The notes beneath the pieces were generated by a model. The model did no database searches. It was not told the DNA's origin and saw only the letters and a list, made by a program, of their open reading frames with translations. Position numbers and translations under genes: made by a program. A DNA stretch of 64,000 bases from assembly GCF_023273855.1 (NCBI RefSeq), contig NZ_CP096884.1:1488001-1552000 (forward strand), given 5' to 3'. Source of the DNA: Seonamhaeicola sp. ML3. GTDB taxonomy: Bacteria > Bacteroidota > Bacteroidia > Flavobacteriales > Flavobacteriaceae. Every line of letters starts with the position of its first letter. Positions within the stretch are counted from its first letter, which is position 1. This document shows, piece by piece, positions 9,280 to 17,417 of the stretch.

Positions 9280-12200
9280 CTAGAAGGTTTCAACTTTGTA
9301 TATATCGCCATTGTGGTTAAATTCAATCTTAACCAGCTTTCCGTTATCATCGAAATATTTATTCTCTCCATGTAACACATCGTTTCTGTAATTTATTTCT
9401 TCCTTTAATTTTCCATTTTCATGATACAATACAGCTAAACCTTGAAGGACACCGTATTGATAGTTGAATACGGATTTTTTAGTCCCGTTTTGGTAAAAGC
9501 TGGTCACTGGGCCATTGTATTTATCAGCAATAAAATTCATTTCACTTTCTAACTGCCCAGAGTAGTAATACTCTTTATAGTTATTAACTAAGTCGCCGTT
9601 TAAATATTCCATTTCTCTAGAAACTTTCCCATTATCAAAATAAGATATAATCTTTCCAGTTTCTCTTTCCAGAGGAATCATGGGTACTTCTTTAGAATTA
9701 GTGTCTAGGTAACTATAGCCTATCAATCGTCCATGTTCGTAGAATCTTATGAGTTGCAGATGTCCAGATTTGCTAAAGAATTTGCGTTTACCATGCAGCT
9801 TGTCGTTGTAGTAGTTTTTCTCATCAGAGACTTTTCCGTTTTCGTGGTAGCCAAGCCATTTACCTTCAGCATTACCAAATTCATAATATCGTTTTTCCTC
9901 AATATTTCCACTCTTGTAATAATCTATCAACTCACCATGCAGATTACCGTCTCTATAGTTTTTTACAATGTCTTTTTTGCCATTTTCGTAATACCAAATC
10001 CACTCACCATTCATTTCGCCATTATTATAATCTCCTTTTAAACTGATATTGCCATAATAGTCGTAAGCAATGAATGTGCCATGTTTTACTCCGTTTACAT
10101 AGGGAATTGTCATTTCAGGTTTTCCATTCTCGTAATTATAAACAAGATTGTATTGAGATGCTTCTGGGGCATAATTACAAGTTCCCATGGCTTCCCCATC
10201 TTTGTTAAAGTAGGTTTCGCTAAGTACCTTGCCATATTTGTAGAGGTATCTGCTTTTTAGCTTACCATCAACGCTAAAAGTTTCTTGGTAGCCGTGTAAA
10301 TCGTCTTTATGGTAAAAGTTTATTTCTTCTAGTGTACCATCGATATAGTACGAACGCCACTCGCCCACAGACGAACCATTTTTGTTCCAACCTTGTCTTT
10401 TTAATTGACCATTAAGATGATAGGCGGCATAGTAACCCGTTAGAGAATCATTCCTGTATGAAGATATAGATTCTATTTCACCGTTATTGTAATAATTTAA
10501 ATGCTCTCCAATGGCCATATTGTCTTTATAAGTTCCTTTGCCGGTAAGCACTCCGTTATTGGAGAAAAACTCCCAAGGTCCCTCTTTTCCACCTTTAATG
10601 TCGTAAAGCCCCTTAGCATTAACTGTCCCTTGAGGTGTATGGCCTATAAAGCTAAACTCACCACCTTTTTTGCGGGCTTCTTTAATAATTTCACCATTCT
10701 TATTATAGTATTTATAGGCAATAACTTCTCCTTTTCTGTATTCGAATTCTGAATATAACTTACCATCTGTGTCATATTCTTTATAAATATCGTTTAAACT
10801 CCCTTTAACATAGGTTTGTTCTATTTTTAAAGTACCGTCTTTGTGGTATATTTTCCAGGGGCTATCATAGAAATTATCTTTACTGAAGCCTTCTTCTTCT
10901 ATGTTACCATTATTGAAATATGTTTTGTAAGGGCCATTAAGTTCTCCATTGGCATAAGAGATTTCAGATGACAGTTTTTTATTAAAATGGTATTTCTTTT
11001 CCACACCATGCCTTTTGCCATTTTTAAAAGGAATTTCGGCGTAAACATCGCCATTGGCATAATATTCGGTAGCTACAGATACGACACTATCGTTGGCATA
11101 AGGAATATGCCATTCTAAAAGTTCTTCGCCCACTTTAAAATAGGATTTATATAAACCATCTAGCTTTCCGTTTTTGAAGAATTTCTTTTGAATTAGCGCC
11201 CCATCATCGTTATGATATTTGTATTCACCGTGTAGCGCCCCGTCTTTATAGGTGGTTATTATTTTAGGCTTTACGTTGTCGTAAAAATTAAGAAATGCAC
11301 CGTTTAGCTTTCCGCCTTCATAGTTAGCAATTTCGTTTATTTTACCGTTTTTAAAATACCAAGTCCATTTACCAATTCGCTCTCCGTTGCCATCATGTGA
11401 GCCTTCAGAAAATAACTGCCCGTTTTCGGTAAAAAATTGCCAAAATCCAATATTGGTATCGTTTTTAAGAACACCCATACCTTGTGCATCGTAGTTGTTA
11501 TAGCTATAGTTGCCCTTTTGCTTTTTTCCATCAATCAGCAATTCGGTATTTGCACCTAAAATATCGTACCATTTTCTGTAAAAAGCATTTCTAAAATCTA
11601 AGATATCTTTTTCGTGTTGATCAATAATTTTTTTGAGTTTTTCATTTTTAATGGAATGAGATAAGGTATATGTAAATCCGTCAAATAAGTTATTGTTTGC
11701 AATCCATTTAAATAAGGGTACATAGTTCTGGTCCCAGAAACCGCCATTGCCCTCAAAATCTTCTATCTGTGCCAATAATGCATGGTTCTGTTTGGTAAGC
11801 GAGATGTTGATTTTGTTATCAACGTTATAGTTTTTGTTAAGAGCTATTCTGTTTTCTATAATTAAATCTATTTCGTCGAAAGCCTCATCATCGACCGAGA
11901 TTTCCAAATCGGGGTTCGGTTCGTTCTCATTTTTTTCTTTTACTACATTATTTAGGGACTGTAATGTATTGAAAGCGCTTTTGTCACCAAATTTTAGCAG
12001 TAAGTAAACATCATAGCACATTAATGCTTGAGTAATACGGCGTTGTTTATAACAAATATTGCCAAGCTGTAAATGCGGTCTTATGTAAGTTGGTCTTAAT
12101 ACTATAGATTCTTGATAGGCTTTTATGGCGTCTTCAAGGCGGTCTGAACTTTCTAGCACAACACCTTTGTTGTACCACAGTAAGTAGTTTTTAGGAAATA

Positions 12201-12579
12201 TTTTAAGCCCTTCGTTAAACACTTTTAAGGCCTTATCGTAATCTTCCATGTAATTATAAGCCAGTCCTTTATTTATGTAGAAAGATAATTTTGTGTCATG
12301 ACAACCTAAACTTAAACCTTCATTGGTTGTTTGTATAACCTCTTCATATTTTTCAGAATTTAGCAGGTAATAAGATTTAGAGGTGAGAATTGAACAGTAC
12401 GATGAATCACTCTTGTTAATTTTATTTAGATGTTCTAGAGTTTTTGCATAGTCACCTTCATCTGAACTTTTTGAGACCAATTCTAAGACTTCATCGACAT
12501 CAACAAATGGTATTTTTTCTTGGGCAAAAGATTGTAAAGAAGATATAAAAAGCGTTGCTAGTACTAAGGCTTTTTTCAT
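9280..12579 (-). CDS. Giant TPR + YwqK/MORN-2 repeat exported protein
   Basis: The start is placed at 12579 because it opens a clear signal peptide (MKKALVLATLFISSLQSFAQ); the open frame extends further to 12651 without family support. The 1099-residue product has tetratricopeptide-like helices at about residues 40-200, a linker, and from about residue 350 to the end a long array of 20-25 residue units of the type 'x-NG-x-x-x-x-E-x-x-Y-x-x-G-x-x-x-G', the YwqK/MORN-2 repeat. More than 25 units can be counted roughly. Such repeats form extended beta sheets and are thought to be binding scaffolds. It is the first gene of a coupled unit with two DUF3857 proteins. Function unknown; a cell-surface scaffold is the most conservative guess. 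Confidence 0.85.
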   Translation of the reverse strand: MKKALVLATLFISSLQSFAQEKIPFVDVDEVLELVSKSSDEGDYAKTLEHLNKINKSDSSYCSILTSKSYYLLNSEKYEEVIQTTNEGLSLGCHDTKLSFYINKGLAYNYMEDYDKALKVFNEGLKIFPKNYLLWYNKGVVLESSDRLEDAIKAYQESIVLRPTYIRPHLQLGNICYKQRRITQALMCYDVYLLLKFGDKSAFNTLQSLNNVVKEKNENEPNPDLEISVDDEAFDEIDLIIENRIALNKNYNVDNKINISLTKQNHALLAQIEDFEGNGGFWDQNYVPLFKWIANNNLFDGFTYTLSHSIKNEKLKKIIDQHEKDILDFRNAFYRKWYDILGANTELLIDGKKQKGNYSYNNYDAQGMGVLKNDTNIGFWQFFTENGQLFSEGSHDGNGERIGKWTWYFKNGKINEIANYEGGKLNGAFLNFYDNVKPKIITTYKDGALHGEYKYHNDDGALIQKKFFKNGKLDGLYKSYFKVGEELLEWHIPYANDSVVSVATEYYANGDVYAEIPFKNGKRHGVEKKYHFNKKLSSEISYANGELNGPYKTYFNNGNIEEEGFSKDNFYDSPWKIYHKDGTLKIEQTYVKGSLNDIYKEYDTDGKLYSEFEYRKGEVIAYKYYNKNGEIIKEARKKGGEFSFIGHTPQGTVNAKGLYDIKGGKEGPWEFFSNNGVLTGKGTYKDNMAIGEHLNYYNNGEIESISSYRNDSLTGYYAAYHLNGQLKRQGWNKNGSSVGEWRSYYIDGTLEEINFYHKDDLHGYQETFSVDGKLKSRYLYKYGKVLSETYFNKDGEAMGTCNYAPEASQYNLVYNYENGKPEMTIPYVNGVKHGTFIAYDYYGNISLKGDYNNGEMNGEWIWYYENGKKDIVKNYRDGNLHGELIDYYKSGNIEEKRYYEFGNAEGKWLGYHENGKVSDEKNYYNDKLHGKRKFFSKSGHLQLIRFYEHGRLIGYSYLDTNSKEVPMIPLERETGKIISYFDNGKVSREMEYLNGDLVNNYKEYYYSGQLESEMNFIADKYNGPVTSFYQNGTKKSVFNYQYGVLQGLAVLYHENGKLKEEINYRNDVLHGENKYFDDNGKLVKIEFNHNGDIYKVETF

Positions 12580-12829
12580 GAATAAGATTTTACTAAAGTG
12601 AACGTGGGAAAAATTACAAATTTTCATTGATTTTAAGTCCGAAAAAATCATTTTTTTGATGAACTACATGATTAAAATGAGGAATTGAAAAACTCCAAAC
12701 ATGGTACATTGGGGCTTCTGTTTTCAAAGCAGGTCTATAAATGAAAATAATACTTGTCATTCAGAAGGAGGAACGACTGATGAATCTATTAGAATGCATG
12801 AGATTCTTCACTATATTCAGAATAACTAA
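12580..12829. repeat. Intergenic gap with a palindromic repeat
   Basis: No gene is seen. At about 12756-12826 lies a composite palindromic repeat: GTCATTCAGAAGGAGGAACG ... AATCT ... AGATTCTTC ... TTCAGAATAAC, whose ends are inverted. The segment CAGAAGGAGGAACGACT recurs at 4909-4925. Confidence 0.65.
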
Positions 12830-13990
12830 CTACCCTCTAAACAAAAAGAAGTCTTCTTTCATGTGTTCAATCTGGGCGTCTTTGTTGGTCATGATATAAT
12901 CGATAGCTTTAGACGTAAATTGGTCGCCTTTGTCTGTTAACGTTACTATATTATTTTGAATAACAATCATATTGTTTTTTAGTGCTAAATCCAATACGGT
13001 TTTGCTACGTACCTTTTGCCAATTAATATGTTCGTTTAAGTGGTTTACATGGCGTTCTTCTTCCTCGTTATGGTTTTTTAAGTGCAACAGAAAGGTTAAT
13101 AGCGAAACCTCTGTGCGTTGCTGTTTTTCTCTGTACAAGACGGCAATAATTCCTCTGTCTGGAGCAAATAAATAAACCATTAAAAAGATGAGTCCCAGAA
13201 CGGTTGTTATAGAACCCGATATAGAAGCATCTAACCAATGTGCCACCCAATAGCCCGATATGGCGCTAAAAACACCAAAACCGATGGCGTATAACAGCAT
13301 GCGCTTTAAGTTATTTGTGAGCAGATATGCTGTTGCAGCTGGAGCAATCATAAGTGCCACCACCAAAATAGCACCAACGGCATCAAAAGCACCAACCGTA
13401 GTTACCGAAGAAATGCTCATTAAACCGTAATGCATAATCGCTGGTGAGAATCCTAAAGACGCCGCCAAGCCAGCATCGAAGGTGCTAACTTTTAGTTCTT
13501 TGAAAAAAGCAAATAATAATCCTACGGTTACCATTAATATACTGCCTATTACCCATAAGGATTTTGGGCCCAAATCGATTCCTGAAACCATAAACCTATC
13601 AAAAGGTGCAAAGGTCAATTCACCTAATAATACGGCATCTACATCTAAATGCACATCGTTGGCATTTTTTGCAATCATTATAACACCAATACTAAATAGT
13701 GCGGGAAAGACTAGGCCAATGGCTGTGTCTTCTTTTACCAATCCAGTTTTTTGAATATACTCCACCAAGATAACCGTTATTATCCCTGTAATGGCTGCTA
13801 GTAAAATCAATAACGGAGAGTTGAGGTCTTGAGTGATAAAGAAACCAATAACAATACCCGGTAAAATAGAATGGCTTATGGCATCGCTTATCATGGCCAT
13901 TTTACGCAATACCAAGAAGGTGCCGGGAATGGCACAAGCAATTGCTGCTAAGCACCCAATAAGTTGTATTTCTATTTGAGCACTACTCAT
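12830..13990 (-). CDS. Metal ABC transporter permease with winged-helix-like C-terminal tail
   Basis: A 386-residue permease of the ABC-3 (Mn/Zn/Fe chelate) family: eight or so membrane segments over residues 1-285, starting IQLIGCLAAIACAIPGTFLVL and including the conserved DAISHSILPGI and GAFDAVGAILVVALMIAP segments. Unlike most permeases of about 280 residues, it has a ~100-residue soluble tail (LTFLLHLKNHNE... to ...FLFRG) with 'VTLTDKGDQFTSKAIDYIM', resembling the winged-helix fold of DtxR-type regulators. Its start overlaps the preceding permease by 8 bases, so they are translationally coupled. It is the last gene of the metal-uptake unit. Confidence 0.92.
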   Translation of the reverse strand: MSSAQIEIQLIGCLAAIACAIPGTFLVLRKMAMISDAISHSILPGIVIGFFITQDLNSPLLILLAAITGIITVILVEYIQKTGLVKEDTAIGLVFPALFSIGVIMIAKNANDVHLDVDAVLLGELTFAPFDRFMVSGIDLGPKSLWVIGSILMVTVGLLFAFFKELKVSTFDAGLAASLGFSPAIMHYGLMSISSVTTVGAFDAVGAILVVALMIAPAATAYLLTNNLKRMLLYAIGFGVFSAISGYWVAHWLDASISGSITTVLGLIFLMVYLFAPDRGIIAVLYREKQQRTEVSLLTFLLHLKNHNEEEERHVNHLNEHINWQKVRSKTVLDLALKNNMIVIQNNIVTLTDKGDQFTSKAIDYIMTNKDAQIEHMKEDFFLFRG

Positions 13991-15104
13991 CTTCTTGTTG
14001 GTTATATAGATTAGATGCTGCTTTAAATCCTTCAGGTGTTAAACTCCACATATTTCCCTGTAGTTTAACATAGTTTTTATTGACTAACTTTTGAAGGGTA
14101 GCTTTGGTAAAACCTTGAAAATTATTTAAGATTTTAGTGGTATGCGGATGTGATATGTTTTCGTGAGTTTCGGCAATATGATACATAAAAGCCAAGGTCT
14201 TGTTTAGTTTTAAATCGCGACGGTTTTTTATAAATCGGATTTGCTTAAATAATAGACCGCGACTTGGGGAAAATACAAAAGATACGAATACAAAAACACT
14301 GGCTATAATTACTATAACAGGACCTGTAGAAAGGTTGTTTTGGGTAGCGCTTATAGCGGTTCCGAATACCCCCGAAAGTGCACCAAATATAGCGGCTAAT
14401 AATACCATTTTCCCTAAACTATTTGTCCATTGTCTTGCCGCGGCCGCTGGTGCCAATAACATCGCACTCATTAGAACAACACCAACCGTTTGAAGCCCTA
14501 AAACAATGGCTAAAACAATAAAACTGGTAATTAAAATATCGATGGTTTTGGTATTGAATCCCAAGGTTTTTGTGAAATCGGCATCAAACAACAGGATTTT
14601 AAACTCTTTCCAGAAGAGTAGCAAAATGATAAGGCAAATGCCCGTAACAATAGCCATCACCCAAACATCTTTTACCACTAATGTGGCTGCTTGCCCAAAT
14701 AAATATTTGTCAAGTCCCGCCTGATTGGCATTGGGTTGTTTTTGAATAAAAGTCAACAGTAACATTCCAAACCCAAAAAACAAAGAAAGGATGAGTCCTA
14801 GAGCAGTATCAGATTTTAAATGGGTTTTGGTAATGATACCTCTAATCCAAAAGGTGCCAATGAGTCCGCTTACTAAAGCACCTAAAAGAAGTACATTGCT
14901 ATCTTTGGCACCCGTTATTAAAAATGCTAAGGCTATTCCAGGTAATGCAGCATGCGAAATGGCATCACCCAGTAAGCTTTGTTTTCTAAGTACTGCAAAG
15001 CTGCCTAACATACCTGTAACTGCACCTAGTATGGCGGTTCCTAAGGTAATGGTTCTTAGGGTGTAGTCTGTAAAGACTAATTCTATGTATTTTAAAATAT
15101 CCAT
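13983..15104 (-). CDS. Metal ABC transporter permease (second subunit)
   Basis: A 373-residue ABC-3 family permease. Conserved blocks include LGSFAVLRKQSLLGDAISHAALPGI near the N-terminus and LQTVGVVLMSAMLLAPAAAARQW in the middle. As with its neighbour, residues ~290-373 form a soluble tail ending in a helix-wing-like segment (NYVKLQGNMWSLTPEGFKAASNLY). With the neighbour at 12830-13990 it would form the membrane channel fed by the lipoprotein at 16502 and powered by the ATPase at 15433. The gap upstream (15105-15432) holds a large repeat. Confidence 0.93.
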   Translation of the reverse strand: MDILKYIELVFTDYTLRTITLGTAILGAVTGMLGSFAVLRKQSLLGDAISHAALPGIALAFLITGAKDSNVLLLGALVSGLIGTFWIRGIITKTHLKSDTALGLILSLFFGFGMLLLTFIQKQPNANQAGLDKYLFGQAATLVVKDVWVMAIVTGICLIILLLFWKEFKILLFDADFTKTLGFNTKTIDILITSFIVLAIVLGLQTVGVVLMSAMLLAPAAAARQWTNSLGKMVLLAAIFGALSGVFGTAISATQNNLSTGPVIVIIASVFVFVSFVFSPSRGLLFKQIRFIKNRRDLKLNKTLAFMYHIAETHENISHPHTTKILNNFQGFTKATLQKLVNKNYVKLQGNMWSLTPEGFKAASNLYNQQEDE

Positions 15105-15150
15105 ACTTATAGCGAACTCAGGAATCTCTTCTTTTATTCGCGATTTCTTA

Positions 15151-15383
15151 CTTTTTTCTGTTCATTTTGCCTTCCTGCCCGACAGCAGGCGGGGATGCAA
15201 AACGAACCAAAAAATCATATCAAATTTAGGAAATTGCTAAAGCACCACTCATTCCGGAATTTCGTACTTGAAACTTCGTTTCGCATTTTCATTCCTTCAC
15301 TCATTATTTCTGAAATTTGATGATTCCGACGCTGTCGGAACTTGGGAATTGGTTTTCTGCCCTTTTACTTTTTTATGTTTTAT
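15151..15383. repeat. Large dispersed repeat, copy A
   Basis: About 230 bases that align along most of their length with 16219-16433: shared blocks include GTTCATTTTG, CAAAACGAACCAAAAAATCA, GGAAATT, TTTCGCA/CTTCGCA, TGATGATTCCGA and TTGGTTTTCTGC. Copy A has an extra ~20-base insertion (CCTGCCCGACAGCAGGCGGG) that is itself palindromic. Internal inverted segments (TTCATTTTG/CAAAACGAA; GATTCCGAC/GTCGGAA) suggest a foldable element. It is non-coding and lies between the ATPase and permease genes. Confidence 0.8.
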
Positions 15384-15395
15384 TTATTCATTTTT

Positions 15396-15428
15396 GCCAA
15401 CAGCCAACAGCCAACAGCCAACAGCCAA
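15396..15428. repeat. Tandem heptamer repeat GCCAACA
   Basis: Four and a half perfect copies of GCCAACA end five bases from the stop codon of the ATPase gene. Such short arrays vary in copy number by slippage; no function is implied. Confidence 0.9.
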
Positions 15429-15432
15429 TGGG

Positions 15433-16212
15433 CTACTCCTGTATACTCACTTTATAGTTAATGCCGTAAGTCTTTGTTAAATTGTCATCGTTGAATATAT
15501 CCTTAACAGGTCCGGTGGCTATCTTTTTTACGTTCAGGAAGGTCACCCAATCAAAATATTCTGGTACTGTTTGTAAATCATGGTGAACTACAATAACCGT
15601 TTTTCCTGCTTTTCTGAGTTCTTTTAGTATGTTTATAATGGCTATTTCTGTTGTTGCATCAACTCCCTGGAAAGGCTCGTCCATAAAATAAATGGATGCA
15701 TTTTGCACTAATGCTCTGGCTAAAAAAATTCGCTGTTGCTGCCCACCAGATAACTGACTTATTTGTCGGTTTTTAAAAGGAAGCATCCCCACTTTTTCAA
15801 GTGCTTCTAGTGCTGCCTTTTTTTGTTTCTGCCCAGGACGTTTTATCCAGCCTAAACTTCCGTAAGTTCCCATCATAACCACATCCAAAGCAGTAGTAGG
15901 GAAGTCCCAATCTACACTTCCTTTTTGTGGAACATAAGCCACTAACTGTCTTTGCTTTTCGTAAGGTTTGCCATAAATGCTTACACTTCCAGCAATAGGT
16001 TTTAAGATTCCTAATATAGACTTGATTAAAGTAGATTTTCCGGCACCATTAGGACCAACAATAGCCATGAGGACGCCTTCTGGTATTTCTAAGTCGATAT
16101 CCCATAACACAGGTTTGTAGTTATAGGCCACGGTAAGGTCGTCTACTTTAACGGCGATATCAGCTGCGGATGCAGGTGTCTCTTTATTCATCTTATTTGT
16201 ATTAAACGCCAT
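15433..16212 (-). CDS. Metal ABC transporter ATP-binding protein
   Basis: A 259-residue ATPase of the Mn/Zn/Fe ABC importer family. Visible motifs are Walker [10 protein letters not shown] (residues 53-61), Q-loop region [13 protein letters not shown], the signature LSGGQQQR, Walker [14 protein letters not shown] and the switch histidine in VIVVHHDL. The specific '[10 protein letters not shown]' string is typical of manganese/zinc importers. An internal Met at residue 8 is an alternative start. The gene is bracketed by two copies of the same large repeat (15151-15383 and 16219-16433), which splits the operon and could allow its deletion by recombination. Confidence 0.95.
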   Translation of the reverse strand: MAFNTNKMNKETPASAADIAVKVDDLTVAYNYKPVLWDIDLEIPEGVLMAIVGPNGAGKSTLIKSILGILKPIAGSVSIYGKPYEKQRQLVAYVPQKGSVDWDFPTTALDVVMMGTYGSLGWIKRPGQKQKKAALEALEKVGMLPFKNRQISQLSGGQQQRIFLARALVQNASIYFMDEPFQGVDATTEIAIINILKELRKAGKTVIVVHHDLQTVPEYFDWVTFLNVKKIATGPVKDIFNDDNLTKTYGINYKVSIQE

Positions 16213-16218
16213 TTGGAC

Positions 16219-16433
16219 TTTTGTTTTATTTGTTCATTTTGTCTTGATACAAAACGAACCAAAAAATCAAATCAATCTGAGGAAATTCCTGCGGAACATT
16301 CGTTTTCAAAACTACATGCTTGAAGCTGCGCTTCGCAATTCCGTTTTTTCACTCTTTATTTCTGCAGATTGATGATTCCGATTGCATCGGAATTCGGGAC
16401 TTGGTTTTCTGCTATTTTATTTCTTTAATACAC
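16219..16433. repeat. Large dispersed repeat, copy B
   Basis: The diverged partner of copy A (15151-15383), in the same orientation, lacking the 20-base internal insertion. It sits between the lipoprotein and ATPase genes of one presumed operon. The start of the element (TTCATTTTGTCTTGATACAA) can fold on itself. Confidence 0.8.
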
Positions 16434-16466
16434 TAATTTTAAATTCTAATATTCTAACCAGAGTTA

Positions 16467-16500
16467 TGTTTCCTCCCCTTGGGGGAGGTTAGGAGGGGCT
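16467..16500. repeat. Short GC-rich palindromic repeat after metal-binding lipoprotein gene
   Basis: TTTCCTCCCCTTGGGGGAGG followed by TTAGGAGGGGC: CCTCCCC pairs with GGGGAGG, making a compact hairpin two bases beyond the stop of the 16502-17407 gene. This is a common dispersed element in Flavobacteria and could attenuate transcription into the ATPase gene or protect the upstream message. Confidence 0.6.
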
Positions 16501-16501
16501 T

Positions 16502-17407
16502 TTATCTAAGTGCCTCCACAATAGTCCTTACATTATATTCATACATGCCAATATATGTGCCCTCCACTGTTCCTGCGTCTCCTAGAGCATCGGAATATAG
16601 TGTTCCTCCAATGATAACCTCATGGTTTTTTGATTTTACAGCTGCTTGCAGCGCTTCAATAGTGCGTTTTGGAACTGAGCTCTCTACAAAAATAGCTTTG
16701 ACTTTCTTTTCTATTATGAATTTTGACAAGTTTTGAACGTCTTGTACACCTGCTTCGGTAGCTGTAGAAAGTCCTTGTAAACCAACGACTTCAAAGTTAA
16801 ATGATTTTCCGAAGTAATTAAAGGCATCGTGAGCAGTAATTAAAATACGTTGATCTTTTGGTAAAGATGAAATAGCGTTTTCGACTTTATGCTTTAAAAC
16901 ATCAAGTTTGGTTAAATACGCTTCACCGTTAGCAGTAAAAAGTTCTTTTTTATCAGGTGCCTCCTCAGAAAGAATGCTAACAACATATTCTGTTGCTTGC
17001 TTCCAGTAGTCTATATTAAACCAAATATGTGGGTCATAATTGGAAGCGAAATAATCAGAACCTATTAAGGTGTTTTTATCTAGAATATAGGAAACTGCTA
17101 CTGTTTTTTTATTCTTCATTTTCTCGAACACTTCCACAAGTTTGCCTTCAAGATGTAAGCCGTTATAGAAAATAATATCAGCATTTACCAATTTAGAGAC
17201 GTCGCCTTCACTGGCTTTGTAGAGATGCGGATCTACCCCGCTTCCCATTAAGCCTTGAACATTAACTAAGGTATCCCCAATATTTCTGACTAAATCGGTA
17301 ATCATTGTGGTAGTTGTAACCACATTTAGTTTGCCGTTATCTTTTTTGTTGTTTTTACATCCTAAAAATACACTTATGATTGTTAGAATAAGAATAATAC
17401 GTTTCAT
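16502..17407 (-). CDS. Metal-binding lipoprotein of ABC transporter (ZnuA/MntA/TroA family)
   Basis: A 301-residue substrate-binding lipoprotein: signal peptide with lipobox (LTIISVFLGC, lipidated Cys near residue 17). The cluster A-1 family metal ligands are visible: His in SGVDPHLYKAS, His in YDPHIWFNID, His in ITAHDAFNYFG region and an acidic ligand around LYSDALGDAG. The His-rich loop found between the first two sites in many zinc proteins is absent, which fits manganese or iron slightly better. It would deliver metal to the permeases at 12830-15104. It starts 10 bases after the TonB receptor gene. Confidence 0.93.
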   Translation of the reverse strand: MKRIILILTIISVFLGCKNNKKDNGKLNVVTTTTMITDLVRNIGDTLVNVQGLMGSGVDPHLYKASEGDVSKLVNADIIFYNGLHLEGKLVEVFEKMKNKKTVAVSYILDKNTLIGSDYFASNYDPHIWFNIDYWKQATEYVVSILSEEAPDKKELFTANGEAYLTKLDVLKHKVENAISSLPKDQRILITAHDAFNYFGKSFNFEVVGLQGLSTATEAGVQDVQNLSKFIIEKKVKAIFVESSVPKRTIEALQAAVKSKNHEVIIGGTLYSDALGDAGTVEGTYIGMYEYNVRTIVEALR

Positions 17408-17417
17408 AGTTATAAAC

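Noticed and set aside
12579-12651. Longer N-terminus of the giant repeat protein
   Set aside because: The extra 24 codons precede a textbook signal peptide and lack supporting motifs.
15396-15428. CRISPR array
   Set aside because: Only 7-base direct tandem units without spacers; no cas genes in the window.
15268-15480. Open frame running through repeat copy A and the heptamer array into the ATPase gene
   Set aside because: Its sequence is composed of non-coding repeat (…NSQQPTANSQQPTAN…) and it overlaps a real gene on the other strand.
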